A DNA stretch of 64,000 nucleotides from JBBDYG01 sp040901765 (GTDB lineage Bacteria > Planctomycetota > Planctomycetia > Pirellulales > Lacipirellulaceae), in NCBI GenBank assembly GCA_040901765.1, contig JBBDYG010000033.1:121652-185651 (forward strand), in the 5' to 3' direction. Positions 7,682 to 15,400 of the stretch are shown one piece after another. The translations under genes were made by a program, and so were the position numbers. Numbering within the stretch: position 1 is the first letter of the stretch; each line of letters opens with the position of its first letter. The notes under the pieces are model-generated. The model ran no database searches. It saw only the letters and a program-made list of their open reading frames with translations, and had not been told where the DNA came from.

Positions 7682-10066
7682 TTACTCGTGTGCGAAGTGT
7701 TGTGATTCGGGAAGTCGGGAAATCTGCGGCTCGGCGACGCGAGAGTTGCTTGCCGCGCCCAGGGCGACAAGCTGCTCGTTTCCGGCCAGCAACAGATAGC
7801 CGTTGGCGGCAACGAGGTTTGCGGCGCTCACGCCCAACGGCGCAAGGTTGAGCGGGAGCCTCGACTGACCGCCGGTGGTGATATCAAAGATGTAAATTGC
7901 ATCGTCGGTGGGCCAGAAAACTTCGTTGCCCGCGATGCACCCGCGGCCGGCGCCGCGAATTCCGGCGGCAACGCTATCGGGCCAGCGCAACCGTTGGGCG
8001 CCGGTGGCAATGTCCAGCAGCCACAGCCGCCGACCGCTGGCAACCAAGGTGCCATCGACCGCCCCCAGTAGATGTTCGACATCGTAGGCTTCATCGGTGG
8101 CCCACAACGTCGCTCCCGTAGTCGGATCGAGAGCAAAGAGGCTGGCGGCATCCGCCGGCGCCACGACGATCGCGCTGCGGTGGTAAAGGCACGGAACATT
8201 GCGCCGGTTAACGGCAACCGCGCGATTGTTGTCCGCCCCCGCACCGCCGCGCGGATACCGCCGCAACCAGCGGACTCGGCCATCGTGTTGTTCCAAGGCG
8301 GCCACAATACCCACGTTCGTGTTGAAGAACACCCCGTCGCCGCTTAGGCTCAGCATATCGCTCGGCTGCTCCGCTGCGCCGAATCCGTCCGCCACCTGAC
8401 TGCTGCACACAGCCGTCCGCCATAGCAACCGGCCGGTCGCCGTGGAGTAGCACGCGACAAAAAGCTGCGGCTGCACCTCGTCGCGGCGCATCGCCACGAA
8501 CGTTCGGCCCGCGGCGCACACGGGGGGACCGCTGAACCGCCAAGCGGCGTCCTCCGGATTCACCTCCAGCGACAGCAGGCCATCGCGATGCAGGTCGAGA
8601 CCGATGATTCGATCCGGTGCCCGCGCCGCGGTGCGCCCCAAGTCGGTTAGCGATTCTTCCGGCGGCGCGATGCCAAGCAGCGTATTGCCGTAAACGGTCA
8701 GCGATTGCGGCCGGGAAAGCATTCGGCCGCCACTAATTTGACCGCCAAAAATCTCGATGCGGCGGACCATGTCCTCCGGCGCGTCGTTCGCCGCGTGCCG
8801 TTCTTCGTGCAGGACTCCGCTGGGGGTAATCGCCGGCTCGCCCGTTTCCAGTGCCACAGAGCGAATTTGCTCGCCATCGCGAAACAGCACCGCCCCCTCG
8901 TTAACCAAAGGACAGCACGTTGGCGCCGCAGACGATGTCGGCGAAGTATTAGGGGACATTGGCCGGCCGTTGATGATTATAAAACTTGACCGTGGAGCAA
9001 AGGTGGGACGCGGCGCGAGCGGCACCTGCCAGACAGCACCCGAAATCGGACCAAGCGCCGGAGCGACCTTCGATCGTGCTGCATCACCGGCAAACGTCAA
9101 CCAATCCGAAGTCGGCGTCGGTTGGGGCCACGACCCCGCCGAAGCAATCATTTCGCCGAGGACCGCGGCGTACTCGACTTCACTCCCGGCAACGCGGCCC
9201 TTCGCCTGCGGGTCGAGTAATTCGAGCAGCGCCAATTCGCGCTGGGCGCGGTTGAAATTCCGCTCGCGAACGGACGCCACCACCAGTTTCGCAACCAGGT
9301 CGCTCAATGCGATGTCGCTGTCGGGATAGGCAAGCCAACTCGCCGGTTGCGGCGCACTTGAGATGTATTCGCGAATCGCTGCGGAGTTCGCGGCCAAGTC
9401 GATGTCGCCCAGTAGCATCGCCAGGGGCTGCCCCGCTGGGCCGCGCAACCCGGGGCTGATCGCTTCCCAACATCCCTGTGCGGCACCGATGTCACCGCGC
9501 TCCAGGGCAAGCTCACCCAGCGCGAGCAGCGCCTCGTCGCCCGAACTGCTGCAAAACAATTCGTCCACCACCCGCTGAAGCGATTCTGCGTCGCGGCTGG
9601 CAATGCCTTCGTCGAGCCACTTCTTGGCCACGTCGTCCACGCGTTGCCGATACAGCAGCAGCGCCTCCGGAGGGAGCTGCGCAAATCGCATCTGGCAATA
9701 GGTTTGCAACGGAACGAACACGTCGCCCGAAAGTTCGACCAACTCGGTTGACGGCTCGACTAGCAGGTCGGACAGCACGTCGATGGCTTCGTTCCACGCT
9801 TCGCTTTTGAGTAGCGTGTCGATTTGCTGCAACCGACGTTGCGTGCCGCTGGAGAGGGACTCGACAGTTGCTGGCGCGACGCGGGGCGGTTCGCCGACGA
9901 CCGGAAACTGTGCGTGGACCCTCGGCTGGCCAACGGCAATCAGCCAACTAACCACCAGCACCCGAGCGGGAGCTCGCCGGGCGGCGTCACAGGCAATCCG
10001 TCGCAAAGACAAGCGGTGGCTCCGGCTCTTGGGAAGGTAGGCCCGGCCGGTTCGCCATTCGACCAT
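7682..10066 (-). CDS. Exported PQQ-like beta-propeller repeat protein
   Basis: 794 residues. A long basic N-terminus leads to a hydrophobic stretch (RVLVVSWLIAVG) and a likely cleavage after VHA near residue 52. An alpha-helical region of about 300 residues resembling TPR-like repeats (LQQIDTLLKSEAWNEAIDVL) follows. The second half holds strand repeats typical of PQQ/WD-like propellers, such as ALDPTTGATLWATD, CYSTATGRLLWRT and LDIATGAQRLRW. No cofactor is implied, as most such planctomycete proteins are scaffolds. It is the first gene of the MoxR operon. The ligand is unknown. Confidence 0.85.
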   Translation of the reverse strand: MVEWRTGRAYLPKSRSHRLSLRRIACDAARRAPARVLVVSWLIAVGQPRVHAQFPVVGEPPRVAPATVESLSSGTQRRLQQIDTLLKSEAWNEAIDVLSDLLVEPSTELVELSGDVFVPLQTYCQMRFAQLPPEALLLYRQRVDDVAKKWLDEGIASRDAESLQRVVDELFCSSSGDEALLALGELALERGDIGAAQGCWEAISPGLRGPAGQPLAMLLGDIDLAANSAAIREYISSAPQPASWLAYPDSDIALSDLVAKLVVASVRERNFNRAQRELALLELLDPQAKGRVAGSEVEYAAVLGEMIASAGSWPQPTPTSDWLTFAGDAARSKVAPALGPISGAVWQVPLAPRPTFAPRSSFIIINGRPMSPNTSPTSSAAPTCCPLVNEGAVLFRDGEQIRSVALETGEPAITPSGVLHEERHAANDAPEDMVRRIEIFGGQISGGRMLSRPQSLTVYGNTLLGIAPPEESLTDLGRTAARAPDRIIGLDLHRDGLLSLEVNPEDAAWRFSGPPVCAAGRTFVAMRRDEVQPQLFVACYSTATGRLLWRTAVCSSQVADGFGAAEQPSDMLSLSGDGVFFNTNVGIVAALEQHDGRVRWLRRYPRGGAGADNNRAVAVNRRNVPCLYHRSAIVVAPADAASLFALDPTTGATLWATDEAYDVEHLLGAVDGTLVASGRRLWLLDIATGAQRLRWPDSVAAGIRGAGRGCIAGNEVFWPTDDAIYIFDITTGGQSRLPLNLAPLGVSAANLVAANGYLLLAGNEQLVALGAASNSRVAEPQISRLPESQHFAHE

Positions 10067-10131
10067 GCCTCGCCCGAAGTTCTATTCCGCCCCTCACTTA
10101 CGTTAAGTATAGGGCCGGGCCGGACGCGGAG

Positions 10132-10155
10132 AAAAGCCCGCGGAAGGCAAGCGGG
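10132..10155 (-). terminator. Possible weak rho-independent terminator
   Basis: Read on the minus strand, CCCGC and GCGGG pair around a 9-base loop and are followed by CTTTTC. It sits just past the stop of the small gene at 10183-10413. The five-pair stem and short T run make this tentative. Confidence 0.3.
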
Positions 10156-10182
10156 TGTTCCAAATCGCTATGATCTGCCGCC

Positions 10183-10413
10183 TCAACGGCCCGCGGAGGC
10201 GCGTTGCAACAAATATCCCAGCGAAAACATGCATACCGACGCCACCAAAAATCCCAACATTTGACCAGCCGAGATCGAGTTGCTGAGCTGCGCTAGAAGG
10301 GCGAGCGGTGGGACAGTCAAGCCGGCCAATTGCAGAAGTCGTGCCAGGTGTTGCATAACTGGCAAGCTAACGGCGGGTTCGCCCTGCGACAAGCCGGTCG
10401 CACGCCGATTCAT
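10183..10413 (-). CDS. Small hypothetical membrane protein
   Basis: 76 residues with two hydrophobic segments (LAGLTVPPLALLAQL and MLGFLVASVCMFSLGYLL) and a basic C-terminus. The start is uncertain: ATG at 10413, or an internal ATG at 10356 that would leave mainly the membrane part. It diverges from the DUF983 gene, and the two start regions lie within 25 bp of each other. No family recognised. Confidence 0.55.
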   Translation of the reverse strand: MNRRATGLSQGEPAVSLPVMQHLARLLQLAGLTVPPLALLAQLSNSISAGQMLGFLVASVCMFSLGYLLQRASAGR

Positions 10414-10436
10414 TGGTGAAAACTCGGGACCGCTTC

Positions 10437-10868
10437 ATGGCCTCGCACGACCCCTCCGAGAACGCGTCTGCTTCGCTACCGGCTCTCCTGTGGCGAGCAA
10501 TTCGGCTGCGCTGCCCGGCCTGTGGCCGCGCGCCGATCTTCAGCGGGTGGTTTCGCATGTACGAAAGGTGCGGCCACTGCGACCGTAAGTTCAATCGCGA
10601 TCCCGGCTATATGCTCGGTTCGATCTATTTCAACTACGGCGTGACGGCGATGATCGTGCTGGTTGTCTACTTTTCGCTTTACTTCAGCGAATTGCTTTCC
10701 CCGCGACAACGACTCGTTGCGCTGGCAGCGTTCTGTGTTGTATTCCCCACGTGGTTTTTCCGCTACGCCCGCGCGCTATGGATGGCGTTCGACGAGTTAT
10801 TTGACCCCTGGCCCAACGACGAAGAACGCCGAGCAGCGGCACCACGTGCCGCACGGAGCGAACCGTAG
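10437..10868 (+). CDS. DUF983 family membrane protein
   Basis: 143 residues from the ATG at 10437 (TTG at 10413 and GTG at 10416 are weaker alternatives). It has the DUF983 pattern: a zinc-ribbon-like pair CPACG and CGHC about 20 residues apart, followed by two membrane helices (VTAMIVLVVYFSLYF and LVALAAFCVVFPTWFF). DUF983 genes often sit near cytochrome oxidase genes, as here, next to the end of the respiratory array. Molecular function is unknown. The stop is followed at once by an inverted repeat. Confidence 0.85.
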   Translation: MASHDPSENASASLPALLWRAIRLRCPACGRAPIFSGWFRMYERCGHCDRKFNRDPGYMLGSIYFNYGVTAMIVLVVYFSLYFSELLSPRQRLVALAAFCVVFPTWFFRYARALWMAFDELFDPWPNDEERRAAAPRAARSEP

Positions 10869-10948
10869 GTCAGGCTCTGCCTGACATGAGCAACTTGTCA
10901 GCCTAGACCGCGGAGTCGACAGAATTGTCAGGCACAGCCTGACCTACG
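10865..10948. repeat. Inverted repeat, GTAGGTCAGGCTCTGCCTGAC family, overlapping a gene end
   Basis: Left arm 10865-10887 and right arm 10927-10948 are near-complements of GTAGGTCAGGCTNTGCCTGA, and each arm is itself palindromic. A second copy lies at 13240-13304. The right arm is inside the 3' end of the minus-strand gene at 10903-11220, where it encodes the residues VGQAVPD. Confidence 0.9.
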
Positions 10949-11220
10949 GAGGATTGCGCCTTGCGAATCGATATATAAGCGAAGCTGCCGAAGGTGCCGA
11001 GGATCACGAACGGCATCGCCATCATGAACAGGATGCTATAGAAGTAGCCGCGGACGAGCGAAGCATGTTGAGGATCGTTTTCAGAGAGGCCCTCCTTGCA
11101 CGTGGGGCAGGCGTTGGCTATTTGCACCAGGACCAACATCACTAACACTGCGATGACAACTTGCAGCAGATTGTTCAGAAATCGTCCCATCGTCGTCGCT
11201 TTTGGTCTGAGGTTTCGCAT
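10903..11220 (-). CDS. Small exported or membrane protein with CPTC motif
   Basis: 105 residues from the ATG at 11220, or 95 from the ATG at 11190. A signal-like helix (LLQVVIAVLVMLVLVQIANA) is followed by ACPTCKEGL, then a membrane helix (FYSILFMMAMPFVILGTFGSFAYISI). The tail SSVGQAVPDNSVDSAV is encoded by an arm of the neighbouring inverted repeat, so the ancestral C-terminus was probably different. It follows the DUF420 gene by 7 bp and is the last gene of the oxidase-assembly group. CxxC could bind metal or act in thiol exchange; that is a guess. Confidence 0.7.
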   Translation of the reverse strand: MRNLRPKATTMGRFLNNLLQVVIAVLVMLVLVQIANACPTCKEGLSENDPQHASLVRGYFYSILFMMAMPFVILGTFGSFAYISIRKAQSSVGQAVPDNSVDSAV

Positions 11221-11227
11221 TGTGAGA

Positions 11228-11734
11228 TTATAACGCAACAGGCGCCGGCGGAAACAAGTGGTACAGCATCGCGTAGACCACCACGCCCGTCACGGAAACG
11301 TACATCCAAATCGGAAACGTAATCCAGGCGATCCAGCGGTGCCGGGCGCGATAGTGCAGCAGCAGCGCGGGAATGTCCGCAGCGGCAGTGTCGCGCGGTA
11401 GCCGCCAGCCGAATGACTTGAGACCATAATAGATGGTCGCCAGGGCCAGCGGCGGAACCGTGATCGCTAGCATCACGTGCGTCAACAAGATCGGGTAGTA
11501 TACGTATCTTACCGGCCCGGGGTAGGTGAACTTCACGCTGCCGACCTGATAGTGGTACACCAAGTAACTGATCAAGAAAGCCGTAGAGACTGCAAATGCC
11601 GACAGCATCACCCGTTGATGGGCCACCTCTCGACGTTGCTTAATGAGTACGTAACCCACCAATAACAGCACGGCGGCGATTGCGTTGAGCGTCGCGTTGA
11701 GGTGGACCAGCCAGTGGGCAGTAGAAGGTTCCAT
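11228..11734 (-). CDS. DUF420 membrane protein
   Basis: 168 residues with four to five predicted membrane helices and the DUF420 features: HWLVHLNATLNAIAAVLLL at the start, VAHQRVMLSAF and a conserved His-rich loop HYRARHRWIAW. DUF420 (YozB/CtaM type) proteins are linked to cytochrome oxidase assembly. Here the gene lies 12 bp after the Sco gene in the cox array, in agreement. Confidence 0.9.
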   Translation of the reverse strand: MEPSTAHWLVHLNATLNAIAAVLLLVGYVLIKQRREVAHQRVMLSAFAVSTAFLISYLVYHYQVGSVKFTYPGPVRYVYYPILLTHVMLAITVPPLALATIYYGLKSFGWRLPRDTAAADIPALLLHYRARHRWIAWITFPIWMYVSVTGVVVYAMLYHLFPPAPVAL

Positions 11735-11746
11735 TCGACGTGACGA

Positions 11747-12442
11747 TTATGGTTCGACGGCAGCGGGTGATAGATTGCCGTCGACCGTTGCGTCCGCGGG
11801 CATCGGCTCATCCAGTAATTCTTGCAGCAGCTTGCGCATTTGTTGGCACTCTTGCTTGCTCGTGGCGTTAAAGAAGCCACGAATTTTCCCCTGCTTGTCG
11901 ATCACGATCGCATGGTCCTTATGGCCCTTGTGGAAAACATCGACCTTCATGCCGGCGCCCACGCGCTTGATGTAGTCGAGATCCTCGCGGCAAAACAGCC
12001 ACCGCTCGGCATCGGCGCCGCGGCGGTCGGCGTAATCGCGGAGGGCTTCGACCGTGTCCGTGTCGGGATCGCACGTAATACTGACCCAGGTTACGTTCTT
12101 AAGCTGCTCCAAGTCGTGCAGCAACTTGATGTTTTCGTTGAGCCGAATGCAGGAACCGGGGCAGGTCGTGAAAAAGTAAGTGGCCACCCACACCTTGCCG
12201 AGCATGTCTCTGGAGCGAAACGGCTCGCCGCTACGCTCGATCAGCTCGAACTCCGTGAGGGGCGGGCCGGTAGCGGCGTCGTAAACTGCTAATCCTTGTG
12301 CGGCGCGGGCTTGTTCGACTCGCCACCACGTGTAACCGCCATAGGCAGCGGCCACGAGGACAAAGAACATCAAAATGTAAGGCGCCTTCGAGGCGATGTC
12401 GCCCTCGGGCGCGGGTTCGTTTGATTCGTCATTCAGGGTCAC
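11747..12442 (-). CDS. Sco/SenC copper chaperone for cytochrome oxidase
   Basis: 231 residues from a GTG at 12442 whose GTGA overlaps the stop of the upstream permease, so translation is probably coupled. The frame stays open upstream, but that part reads the permease gene out of frame. A membrane anchor is at about 20-38. The thioredoxin-like domain has the copper-binding CPGSC (Cys94, Cys98) and His177 in HKDHAIVID, the three Sco ligands. It should deliver copper to the CuA site of subunit II. The neighbours (ABC transporter, DUF420, cox genes) fit oxidase assembly. Confidence 0.95.
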   Translation of the reverse strand: MTLNDESNEPAPEGDIASKAPYILMFFVLVAAAYGGYTWWRVEQARAAQGLAVYDAATGPPLTEFELIERSGEPFRSRDMLGKVWVATYFFTTCPGSCIRLNENIKLLHDLEQLKNVTWVSITCDPDTDTVEALRDYADRRGADAERWLFCREDLDYIKRVGAGMKVDVFHKGHKDHAIVIDKQGKIRGFFNATSKQECQQMRKLLQELLDEPMPADATVDGNLSPAAVEP

Positions 12443-13236
12443 AACAGGTCTCCAGTGCTGCGGGTGGCGGCGATGCGCCAAGCCGCCCACAGCGTCACCG
12501 CTGCAAAGGCCAAGGAAACCCCCCAACAAAGCGCCAGCGACGGGCCATCGCCGACTCGCTCCACCTGTGCATATTCTAGGTAGTGGCGCAGCCCGGCAAC
12601 ACCGTAGGTGAGCGGGTTGATCGTCACCACCCAACTCAAGACACCCTCACCGCCCGCGGGAAAAAAGGCCCCCGACAGCAGCCACATCGGCAGCAGCAAA
12701 ACCATCATGATGGCGTGGAAACCTTGGGTGGAATCCATCCGCCAGGCGAGCAAGAAGCCCAGCGCCGTGAGCGACAGCGCGATCACAAACATCATCGCCA
12801 CCGCGCCGATAACCCCCACAACGCCGGGCGCAACATCGGGCACGGTCAAACATCCGAGCGCAAAGAACAGTAGCCCTTGGAGCATGGCAATCACGGTGCC
12901 GCCCAGCACTTTGCCGAGCATCATCGACCACCGCGGGATGGGCGCGACCAGCACGCCCTGCATGAACCCTTCGCGCCGGTCTTCGATAATTGAAATCGTA
13001 GCGAAGATGGCGGTGAACAGCAAAATCATTACGATCGTGCCGGGGAAAAAGTGGGCGTAACCCAAATTGCTCTGCCGCAGCCCTTCGCTGAACAGCAGCC
13101 AAAAGATAATCGGTTGCCCCAGTGCGCCGAACACACGGTGACGCTGGCGGAAGAACCGCACAAGCTCCCGCGCGCACAAGGTCCACACGGTGAGCCAAGG
13201 GGCTGAAGGAACAGCGGTGCGAGCGGCGATTGTCAT
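12439..13236 (-). CDS. ABC-2 type transporter permease
   Basis: 265 residues with six predicted membrane helices, the ABC-2 pattern (IIFWLLFSEGLRQSN, IIEDRREGFMQGVLVAPI) and the late LLLPMWLLSGAFFP segment. It pairs with the ATPase upstream at 13301-14233. The substrate is not evident. Placement between cox4 and sco suggests a role in oxidase biogenesis, comparable to ABC pairs near other copper-enzyme loci, but this is inference. Confidence 0.92.
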   Translation of the reverse strand: MTIAARTAVPSAPWLTVWTLCARELVRFFRQRHRVFGALGQPIIFWLLFSEGLRQSNLGYAHFFPGTIVMILLFTAIFATISIIEDRREGFMQGVLVAPIPRWSMMLGKVLGGTVIAMLQGLLFFALGCLTVPDVAPGVVGVIGAVAMMFVIALSLTALGFLLAWRMDSTQGFHAIMMVLLLPMWLLSGAFFPAGGEGVLSWVVTINPLTYGVAGLRHYLEYAQVERVGDGPSLALCWGVSLAFAAVTLWAAWRIAATRSTGDLL

Positions 13237-13239
13237 GCT

Positions 13240-13304
13240 GTAGGTCAGGCTTTGCCTGACATCTGTAAGTGTGAAGCGAATTCGTCAGGCACAGCCTGAC
13301 CTAC
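13240..13304. repeat. Inverted repeat, second copy of GTAGGTCAGGCTTTGCCTGAC family
   Basis: Arms 13240-13262 and 13283-13304 match the element at 10865-10948 closely, with a 20-bp loop. The right arm includes the stop codon of the ABC ATPase gene (13301-13303). The element separates the ATPase and permease genes of one transporter. Confidence 0.9.
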
Positions 13305-14233
13305 TCGTCAAAGAACCTGTGCCCGGTGCGGGCGATGAACACATCTTCCAGCGTCGGCTTGCCGAGCGTGATCGATTCAATTTCTTGGGGAAAGGCTTGG
13401 GCCAAGCGTGGAACCCATTCGTGGCCGCGGGGTTGTTCCAGGCGAACCGCCCCATCCAGCACGAACGCGTCGCAGCCAAACTGTTTATTGATTCGCTCCA
13501 CGAGCGCGGCGGGGTCAGCGGAGCGGATCAGCAGGGAATCGCCGCCGATCGACGCTTGCAAATTGCCCGGTGTATCGAGCGCGACCAATTCTCCGCGATG
13601 AAGAATTGCAATGCGGTCGGCCCGCGCCGCTTCTTCGAGCAAGTGAGTTGTCAGCAGGACGGTCACGCCCATCTCGCGCCGGACCTGTTCCAAGTAGCGC
13701 CATAAATCGCTCCGCGCGCCGGGGTCGAGACCGGTCGAAGGCTCGTCGAGAATCAGCACCCGCGGCTCGTGCAGCATCGCCTTGGCCAGTTCCACTCGGC
13801 GGCGCAAACCGCCGGACAGCTTTTCGGTAAGCTCCTTGGCGCGATCGGCAAGGCTCAGTCGCGCGAGCGCTTCCTCGATGCGAATTCGGAGGCCGGCCCC
13901 CGACATGCCATACAAATGCCCGTGATGCCGCAGGTTTTCAAATACGGTGAGTTTCTTGTCGATGCTCGGCGCTTGGAAGACGACACCTAGCAGCGGGCGA
14001 ATGTGATCGACCTGGGTGCGGAGGTCGTTGCCCAGAATTTGGACTTCGCCCTGCTGAAGCGGAATCAGCGTTGAAAGAACGCGAAACAGCGTGGTCTTGC
14101 CGCTGCCGTTCGGACCGAGCATCACAAAGATTTCGCCCTGCGGCACGTCAAACGACAGATTGCGGATCGCTTCGCGCTCGCGGTAGCGATACGACATCTG
14201 GCGAACGGAGACGGCGGCAGGCGCTTTAGCCAT
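13301..14233 (-). CDS. ABC transporter ATP-binding protein
   Basis: 310 residues. Walker A GPNGSGKTT, signature LSGGLRRRVELA and Walker B RVLILDEPSTGLDPG are intact, followed by the H-loop TTHLLEEAARAD and a C-terminal extension of the kind seen in DrrA/NodI-like exporters. The permease is the next gene. It follows cox4 by 47 bp. Confidence 0.94.
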   Translation of the reverse strand: MAKAPAAVSVRQMSYRYREREAIRNLSFDVPQGEIFVMLGPNGSGKTTLFRVLSTLIPLQQGEVQILGNDLRTQVDHIRPLLGVVFQAPSIDKKLTVFENLRHHGHLYGMSGAGLRIRIEEALARLSLADRAKELTEKLSGGLRRRVELAKAMLHEPRVLILDEPSTGLDPGARSDLWRYLEQVRREMGVTVLLTTHLLEEAARADRIAILHRGELVALDTPGNLQASIGGDSLLIRSADPAALVERINKQFGCDAFVLDGAVRLEQPRGHEWVPRLAQAFPQEIESITLGKPTLEDVFIARTGHRFFDE

Positions 14234-14280
14234 GTGGTAGCCCCTTCAACGAAATATCACGGGTTGGAAGGGGATTCAAT

Positions 14281-14757
14281 CTAATGACCTTGCGCTTCTT
14301 GACGCTCCGCTTGATTCCATTCTTGGTGTAACTCCTCGATCAGTCGGCCAGCCGGCTCTTGGGGCGTTGGCTCTGCCGCATACAGCAATCGTTCAGGAGA
14401 ATACTCCGCGAAACCGGTGTTCTGCCGCCAACCGACATCGGGCACCAGCGCCAGGGCCAGGAAAATTGACATGCCCGAGGCGGGAATCGTAAGGATCCAC
14501 TTCCAGTTTGCTTCCCACAACAAGTGCATGAAAAACAAAATCACCAGCATCGCCTTGGAGCAGGAGACGGCCATCATCCAGGCTCGCTTCACCGCGACAT
14601 TGTCGCCCACAATGCTAGTCCACATGGGCGTGAACGTGGCATACGAGCAGGCGGTTAGAATCACGAGCAGTATCGCCACCGCATAATAGGTGGAGTAGCT
14701 GCCGTGATGGGCGTCGTCGTGGGCAAGCGCGGCATCGTCAGGAAAGTTGTTAGTCAT
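14281..14757 (-). CDS. Cytochrome c oxidase subunit IV (prokaryotic type)
   Basis: 158 residues with three predicted membrane helices (about 25-43, 60-82 and 88-106), the second containing KAMLVILFFMHLLWE, typical of COX4_pro/CyoD-type subunits. A hydrophilic tail of about 50 residues extends beyond the usual end. The gene is separated from the other oxidase subunits by a toxin-antitoxin pair. Confidence 0.88.
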   Translation of the reverse strand: MTNNFPDDAALAHDDAHHGSYSTYYAVAILLVILTACSYATFTPMWTSIVGDNVAVKRAWMMAVSCSKAMLVILFFMHLLWEANWKWILTIPASGMSIFLALALVPDVGWRQNTGFAEYSPERLLYAAEPTPQEPAGRLIEELHQEWNQAERQEAQGH

Positions 14758-14788
14758 CTTCGAAACACATCCAAAGGAAGTAAAACAC

Positions 14789-15136
14789 TCATTCCACAGG
14801 AATGGATCCTAAAATCAGAGTTCCGATATCTGGGTCTTGCTCAAAGTCATGAATCCGATCTTGGTTATAGCGAATGACCCGTTCGATCTGGCTTGTTGTG
14901 CAATTGCCGATCACAATCCAAAGTACTTTCGGCTTGTTTCCGCGGAGCACGCTAAGCAAATTGAAGTCTTCATCCTTGGTGGCGATCGTATATTCGTTTA
15001 TTCCGGCGAATTCCCAGACTTCGTCATCCGTGGCGCAATCGAGGCCGTAATCTTGCACGTGTGCCGATCCCGGGAAGAGATCGGCCAATCGAACAATAAG
15101 CTTCGGCGACAGATGTTGATCGATCAACAACTTCAT
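14789..15136 (-). CDS. DUF5615 PIN-like toxin
   Basis: 115 residues. The start MKLLIDQHLSPKL and the central IATKDEDFNLLS are the acidic motifs of DUF5615 PIN-like proteins, putative RNases. The ATG shares one base with the stop of the DUF433 gene (TGATG), the usual antitoxin-first arrangement. The pair lies between coxC and cox4. Toxicity is inferred from the family. Confidence 0.88.
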   Translation of the reverse strand: MKLLIDQHLSPKLIVRLADLFPGSAHVQDYGLDCATDDEVWEFAGINEYTIATKDEDFNLLSVLRGNKPKVLWIVIGNCTTSQIERVIRYNQDRIHDFEQDPDIGTLILGSIPVE

Positions 15137-15363
15137 CAGTTCGCCACGAGCATCTGCCGTTCACGCTCTGCGGCAAACGCCAAGCAGGCCTGAATATCTT
15201 CGATCGTCAAGTAAGGAAAATCATCAAGTATTTCTTCTTTTGACATGCCCGCCGCCAGATACGACAGGACGTCATAAACCGTAATTCGCATGCCGCGGAT
15301 GCACGGTCGCCCGCCGCGCTTGCCAGGTTCGACCGTGATCAATGATCGCCAATCGTTATTCAT
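15136..15363 (-). CDS. DUF433 antitoxin
   Basis: 75 residues. It contains the DUF433 core GKRGGRPCIRGMRITVYDVL and AAGMSKEEILDDFPYLTIEDIQA, a small helix-turn-helix-like domain found upstream of DUF5615 genes. It is co-translated with the toxin gene. It probably neutralises the toxin and represses the module. Confidence 0.9.
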   Translation of the reverse strand: MNNDWRSLITVEPGKRGGRPCIRGMRITVYDVLSYLAAGMSKEEILDDFPYLTIEDIQACLAFAAERERQMLVAN

Positions 15364-15400
15364 AGTTAGCTCCCCTGTGTAGCCTGTACCTTGCTCAATT

